A stretch of DNA of 43,598 nucleotides, from NCBI GenBank assembly GCA_016292805.1, contig JAEDFM010000016.1, positions 1 to 43,598 of the forward strand, given 5' to 3'. Below, piece after piece: positions 40,270 through 43,598 of this stretch. Below the pieces are notes generated by a model. The model searched no databases. It was not told where the DNA came from and saw only the letters and a list, made by a program, of their open reading frames with translations. The translations under genes were made by a program, and so were the position numbers. Every line of letters begins with the position of its first letter. Positions within the stretch are counted from its first letter, which is position 1. Origin of the DNA: Treponema sp. (GTDB lineage Bacteria; Spirochaetota; Spirochaetia; Treponematales; Treponemataceae).

Positions 40270-42111
40270 ATGTGTGGAATAGTTGGTTATTGTGGAAATA
40301 GAAATGCTTCTCAGATTCTTATTAATGGACTTAAGAAGCTGGAATATAGAGGTTATGATTCAGCAGGTATTGCTATCATTGATGGTGATGATATTCTTGT
40401 ACGCAAGTGTAAGGGTGCCCTTAAATTTCTTGAAGAAAAAATTGCTGATGAAACTATTAAAGGTTCTGTAGGTATTGGTCATACCCGCTGGGCTACACAT
40501 GGTGAACCTAGCGACACAAACTCTCATCCTCATACTAGTGCAGATGGTTCTATTTCAATCGTTCACAACGGTATTATAGAAAACTATGCAGAGCTTAAAG
40601 CTAAGCTTCAGGCACAGGGCTCAGTTTTCCTTTCTCAGACAGATACAGAAGTTGTAGTTCATCTTATTGATAAACTCTACAAAGAAGAAAAAGATATTTT
40701 CAAAGCTGTATTAAAAGCACTCCACACTTTGGAAGGTTCATATGCATTTGGTGTAATCTGCAAAGATTATCCAGACAGAGTAATCTGCTGCCGTAAGGAA
40801 TCACCACTTGTAGTAGGACTCGGAAAAGGTGAAAACTTCATTGCATCAGATGTACCTGCCCTCCTTGAACACACTCGCGATGTTTATTATTTAGGCGAAA
40901 AAGAACTTGCAGTTTTATACACAGACCATGTTGACCTTTTCAACTTCGAAGGCGAAAAAATCATCAAGCAGCCAAGCCATGTTGAATGGGATATGGATGC
41001 AGCAGAAAAAGGCGGTTATGAACACTTTATGATAAAAGAAATTCATGAACAGCCAAAAGGTCTTAAAGATACAATGCGTCCTAGAATCGTTCACGACGGA
41101 GCAGGAAATCCAACGGATGTTTACTTTGAAGAAAACAAAATGGATGATGCATGGCGTAAAGCAAAACGTGTTGTAATTACAGCCTGTGGTACAGCTTATC
41201 ATGCTGGCGTAGTTGCAAAATACGCTTTTGAAAAAATTGCCCGCATGAAGGTTGATGTAGATGTTGCTTCAGAATTCCGCTACAGAGATCCAATCTTAGA
41301 TAAAGATGATATTTTTATTGTAGTTTCACAGTCAGGCGAAACAGCAGATACACTTTCAGCACTCCGCCTTGCAAAACAGAACGGACTTAAAGTTGTAGCC
41401 ATTACTAACTGTGTAGGTTCAACAGTAAGCCGCGAAGCAGATGATATAATCTACACACTTGCAGGACCAGAAATTGCAGTTGCTTCTACAAAAGCTTATA
41501 CAACACAGATTCTCTGTATGTACATGCTTGCAATTAAAGCCGGAAAATTACGGGGAACTTTAACAGATGCACAGGCAACAGATTTGTTAAAAGAACTTGA
41601 ATCTATGCCAGAAAAAATCCAGTCAATTCTTGATGGAAAAGATATTATCCAGAAGTTTGCTTCACAGCAGTTCAATAAAGATAAGATTTTCTACATTGGC
41701 CGTCAGTTCGACTCAGCAACTTCTTTGGAAGCAGCCCTTAAACTTAAAGAAGTTTCATACATGCATTCCGAAGCTTTTGCAGCTGGAGAACTTAAACATG
41801 GTCCAATTGCTCTTATTGACCCACAGACTCTTGTAGTTGCAATTGCCAGCGAACCAAAGCTTTACGATAAAATCGGTTCAAATATGGTAGAAGTAAAAGC
41901 TCGTGGAGCAACTGTACTTGTAATCACTCAGGATGAAGAAGCCTTCAAAGGTAAAACAGATCAGGTTTTCAAAATACCAGAATGTTCTTCAACTCTGGCA
42001 AGTATTCTTACAGTTATTCCAGCTCAGTTGCTAGCTTACTACTGTGCAATTCTTCGTGGTTTTGACCCAGATAAGCCACGCAATCTTGCTAAATCAGTAA
42101 CTGTAGAATAA
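40270..42111 (+). CDS. glmS: Glutamine-fructose-6-phosphate aminotransferase (isomerizing)
   Basis: 613 aa, full length. The N-terminal glutaminase has the nucleophile Cys2 (MCGIVGYCGN), LEYRGYDSAG, GHTRWATHG and SHPHTS. The two SIS domains have ACGTAYHAG, VSQSGETADT, STKAYTTQ and the end DKPRNLAKSVTVE. It makes glucosamine-6-phosphate for cell-wall precursors. Only a weak ribosome binding site (AAGAG) is seen. The leader has no recognisable glmS ribozyme but does have an attenuator-like structure and tandem hairpins. The outer-membrane protein gene follows by 24 bp. Confidence 0.96.
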   Translation: MCGIVGYCGNRNASQILINGLKKLEYRGYDSAGIAIIDGDDILVRKCKGALKFLEEKIADETIKGSVGIGHTRWATHGEPSDTNSHPHTSADGSISIVHNGIIENYAELKAKLQAQGSVFLSQTDTEVVVHLIDKLYKEEKDIFKAVLKALHTLEGSYAFGVICKDYPDRVICCRKESPLVVGLGKGENFIASDVPALLEHTRDVYYLGEKELAVLYTDHVDLFNFEGEKIIKQPSHVEWDMDAAEKGGYEHFMIKEIHEQPKGLKDTMRPRIVHDGAGNPTDVYFEENKMDDAWRKAKRVVITACGTAYHAGVVAKYAFEKIARMKVDVDVASEFRYRDPILDKDDIFIVVSQSGETADTLSALRLAKQNGLKVVAITNCVGSTVSREADDIIYTLAGPEIAVASTKAYTTQILCMYMLAIKAGKLRGTLTDAQATDLLKELESMPEKIQSILDGKDIIQKFASQQFNKDKIFYIGRQFDSATSLEAALKLKEVSYMHSEAFAAGELKHGPIALIDPQTLVVAIASEPKLYDKIGSNMVEVKARGATVLVITQDEEAFKGKTDQVFKIPECSSTLASILTVIPAQLLAYYCAILRGFDPDKPRNLAKSVTVE

Positions 42112-42135
42112 TAGTTCAAAAAGAGAGATTGATAT

Positions 42136-42927
42136 ATGAAAAAGCTTCTGTTAGCATTATTTGCTGTAACATTTATTTCTTGTTTTACATTTGCAAAGCA
42201 GAGACCAAGTTCGCCTAATAAGCGTCCATCATCACCTTCTGTATCGGCAAGCCTTTCAGATGAGTTATGTTCAGATTGTACAGCTCTTTTTATTTATCTC
42301 TCTTTTTACAACAATATCTACGCAAACTTTGATGACTATCCTTATGCTACACGCAGCAAGTACATTACTTTGGATGCAAAATCATCAGAACCACAGTGGT
42401 ATCGCGTTACCTTAGATGCAAATGGATTTTATATTCCTGAATTTAATAACTATGGAGCAGATGTAAGACTTGAAGCATACCTCTGGAAATTCTTTGGCCC
42501 AGTTTTTGAAAATAGACTTATTTCATCTGCCCAGAACAGTGCCTTCAGACAGGGGTACATGAATTTAGGAGCACAGTTTTCTATATGCCAGTTCTATCCG
42601 TTTTCTTTTATTTTTGACATTAAATGGCAGCACTTGTACGGATTTTATACAGCAAATGGCTTAAACTTAGGAATAGGTTTCCGCAGCTACCCTATCAAAC
42701 CATTAATTCTTGAATACCGTGCAGAATGGGGAAACTTCAGTAATTCCGACAACCACACCGATGAATACACAGGCATCCGCCGCAATGCAACCTTCCACTC
42801 CCATCTGGAAGCAGGCTTTATGACCAGCACTCCAGTTGAAGTTTATGGCTTCTGGGATTACACAATGGACGGCTTCCTTGAAAGAAAAGAACATTCCTTT
42901 GGTGCCGGCGCTAAATACCATTTCTAG
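42136..42927 (+). CDS. Small outer-membrane beta-barrel-like protein
   Basis: 263 aa. A signal peptide (about residues 1-20) is followed by a Pro/Ser-rich stretch (KQRPSSPNKRPSSPSVSAS). Alternating aromatic/hydrophobic strands follow (VRLEAYLWKFFGPVFE, YMNLGAQFSICQFYPF, LNLGIGFRSYPIKPLILEYRAEW split at LNLGIGFRSY), ending in FGAGAKYHF with the terminal Phe typical of outer-membrane barrels. The length fits an 8-10-strand barrel. The family was not identified. It is probably co-transcribed with glmS. Confidence 0.75.
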   Translation: MKKLLLALFAVTFISCFTFAKQRPSSPNKRPSSPSVSASLSDELCSDCTALFIYLSFYNNIYANFDDYPYATRSKYITLDAKSSEPQWYRVTLDANGFYIPEFNNYGADVRLEAYLWKFFGPVFENRLISSAQNSAFRQGYMNLGAQFSICQFYPFSFIFDIKWQHLYGFYTANGLNLGIGFRSYPIKPLILEYRAEWGNFSNSDNHTDEYTGIRRNATFHSHLEAGFMTSTPVEVYGFWDYTMDGFLERKEHSFGAGAKYHF

Positions 42928-43028
42928 CGATATATAGCTCCATTTACAATTAACAGTTCTGATGACAATTTGGACTTGAATACTGTAGCCCAGAAGTATT
43001 ACGGGTATTTCGTGTTATCTGGTGTATT

Positions 43029-43521
43029 TTATACCCCAAACATAGAACCGAGTTCTGCTATAATTCCTTTTGGACAGGTACAAGGTAAGTTTCCACAGAT
43101 TGGACAAACAGGATTTGGATTATCCCATTCATCATCGTAAACATAATCATCAATAATCTGATTAGTACAGCTTTTTACACGATAAGTAGTAAGGTATCCG
43201 TCTTCAATTCCCTGCTTAAGAGAATACTGATAAACCGGTTCACCAAAATATTTGTAAGTATCACCATTAATTGTACGGCGGGGTGTTGCTGTACGACCCA
43301 ACTGATAAGATGGCTGAAAATATTCCATAAGCTTACGCCATTCACTTTCATCATTTGCACCACCACGGTGACATTTATCAATGATAATAAAGTCAAAAAA
43401 GTCCTGAGGCAATCCGATATGCACAGTCTTCGGTGAGAATTTCGCTGCCTTCAACTTCAAGCCAGCCTTGTTTTCGCAAAGCAGGATTAATTTTCTTTAA
43501 TCTTGTATCGCTTTCGTTCAT
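43029..43521 (-). pseudogene. hsdR: Decayed type I restriction subunit HsdR
   Basis: An ATG at 43521 with GGAG upstream opens MNESDTRLKKINPALRKQGW, the usual HsdR N-terminus, but stops after 42 codons. In another frame, from about 43415, comes IGLPQDFFDFIIIDKCHRGG, SEWRKLMEYFQPSYQLGRTATPRR and DTYKYFGEPVYQYSLKQGIE (each a piece of the HsdR helicase domain), ending near 43029. The nuclease and first helicase motifs are deleted, the DEAD-like box reads DKCH instead of DECH, and motif III reads RTATPRR rather than LTATPKR. No hsdM or hsdS is visible. It is non-functional. Confidence 0.8.
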
Positions 43522-43541
43522 AAATTACTCCAATATTTTTA

Positions 43542-43574
43542 ATATGCACAATATTTTCAAATACTTGTGCATAT
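43542..43574. promoter_or_regulatory. Operator-like inverted repeat upstream of hsdR remnant
   Basis: ATATGCACAA (43542-43551) and TTGTGCATAT (43565-43574) form a perfect 10-bp inverted repeat with a 13-bp spacer, about 20 bp before the hsdR start. Its symmetry suits a dimeric repressor; the regulator is unknown. Confidence 0.5.
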
Positions 43575-43598
43575 AATTCAAAAGAAGGGAAATTTTCC

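Noticed and set aside
1..43598. tRNA, rRNA, CRISPR array or intact insertion sequence
   Set aside because: No cloverleaf, rRNA blocks, regularly spaced repeats or transposase gene were seen by eye; a tRNAscan or CRISPR search could still be run.

Overview
The window looks like a low-GC (roughly 38-40 %) chromosomal segment of a carbohydrate-using, motile spirochaete, most likely a gut or rumen Treponema. This is inferred from gene content: FlgM, a methyl-accepting chemotaxis protein, GH13/GH130/CE2 sugar enzymes, very large secreted Ig-repeat and beta-barrel proteins, and families familiar from treponemes. It is not a database identification. No phage, intact insertion sequence, CRISPR array, rRNA or tRNA is visible.

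Layout. 1-5.5 kb: start of a probable transketolase, a PtsN-like EIIA protein, an unknown 494-aa protein, a PhnP-like metallo-hydrolase, ribosomal protein L28, then a minus-strand operon of flavin-reductase-like protein, BtuD/FecE-type ATPase and a membrane protein. 5.5-9.5 kb: a structured repeat, a GH13 glucosidase, a MATE transporter remnant and a chemotaxis receptor. 9.5-17 kb: a vitamin B12 uptake region. A cobalamin riboswitch precedes a lipoprotein and a TonB-dependent receptor (BtuB-like); MntP and a truncated MBL gene follow. On the other strand lie BtuF, BtuC, a second flavin-reductase-like protein and a GH130 phosphorylase. 17-29 kb: pyrE, a phosphohexomutase, a CE2 esterase lipoprotein, rsmI-flgM, a metal-site-less Fe-ADH-fold protein, a SpoU methyltransferase, a GHKL-HDOD protein, a large secreted metallopeptidase and a sirtuin. 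29-39.7 kb: a 1992-aa Ig-repeat protein ending in a probable beta-barrel, a DUF4015 glycoside-hydrolase-like protein, mnmE and a LUD-domain protein. 39.7-43.6 kb: a 560-bp, highly structured region before glmS, a small outer-membrane protein and a decayed hsdR.

The B12 genes form a coherent but scattered system: riboswitch-controlled outer-membrane uptake (lipoprotein plus BtuB), BtuF/BtuC about 4 kb downstream on the opposite strand, and the only ATPase about 5.5 kb on the other side. Both inner-membrane parts lie beside a flavin-reductase-like protein.

The most unusual content is the repeats. (1) An 11-bp core, AGGTCTGTCCC, occurs 11 times exactly and at least 5 times with one mismatch, in both orientations and all reading frames, mostly inside genes, much like a DNA-uptake sequence or similar genome-wide signal. 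(2) A ~138-bp element occurs twice with a conserved core and flanking stems that differ in sequence but stay paired. (3) Upstream of glmS, two 83-bp tandem units carry 15-bp hairpins with compensatory changes, followed by an attenuator-like hairpin. (4) A GC-rich repeat seen between genes is also found in frame inside the G domain of MnmE.
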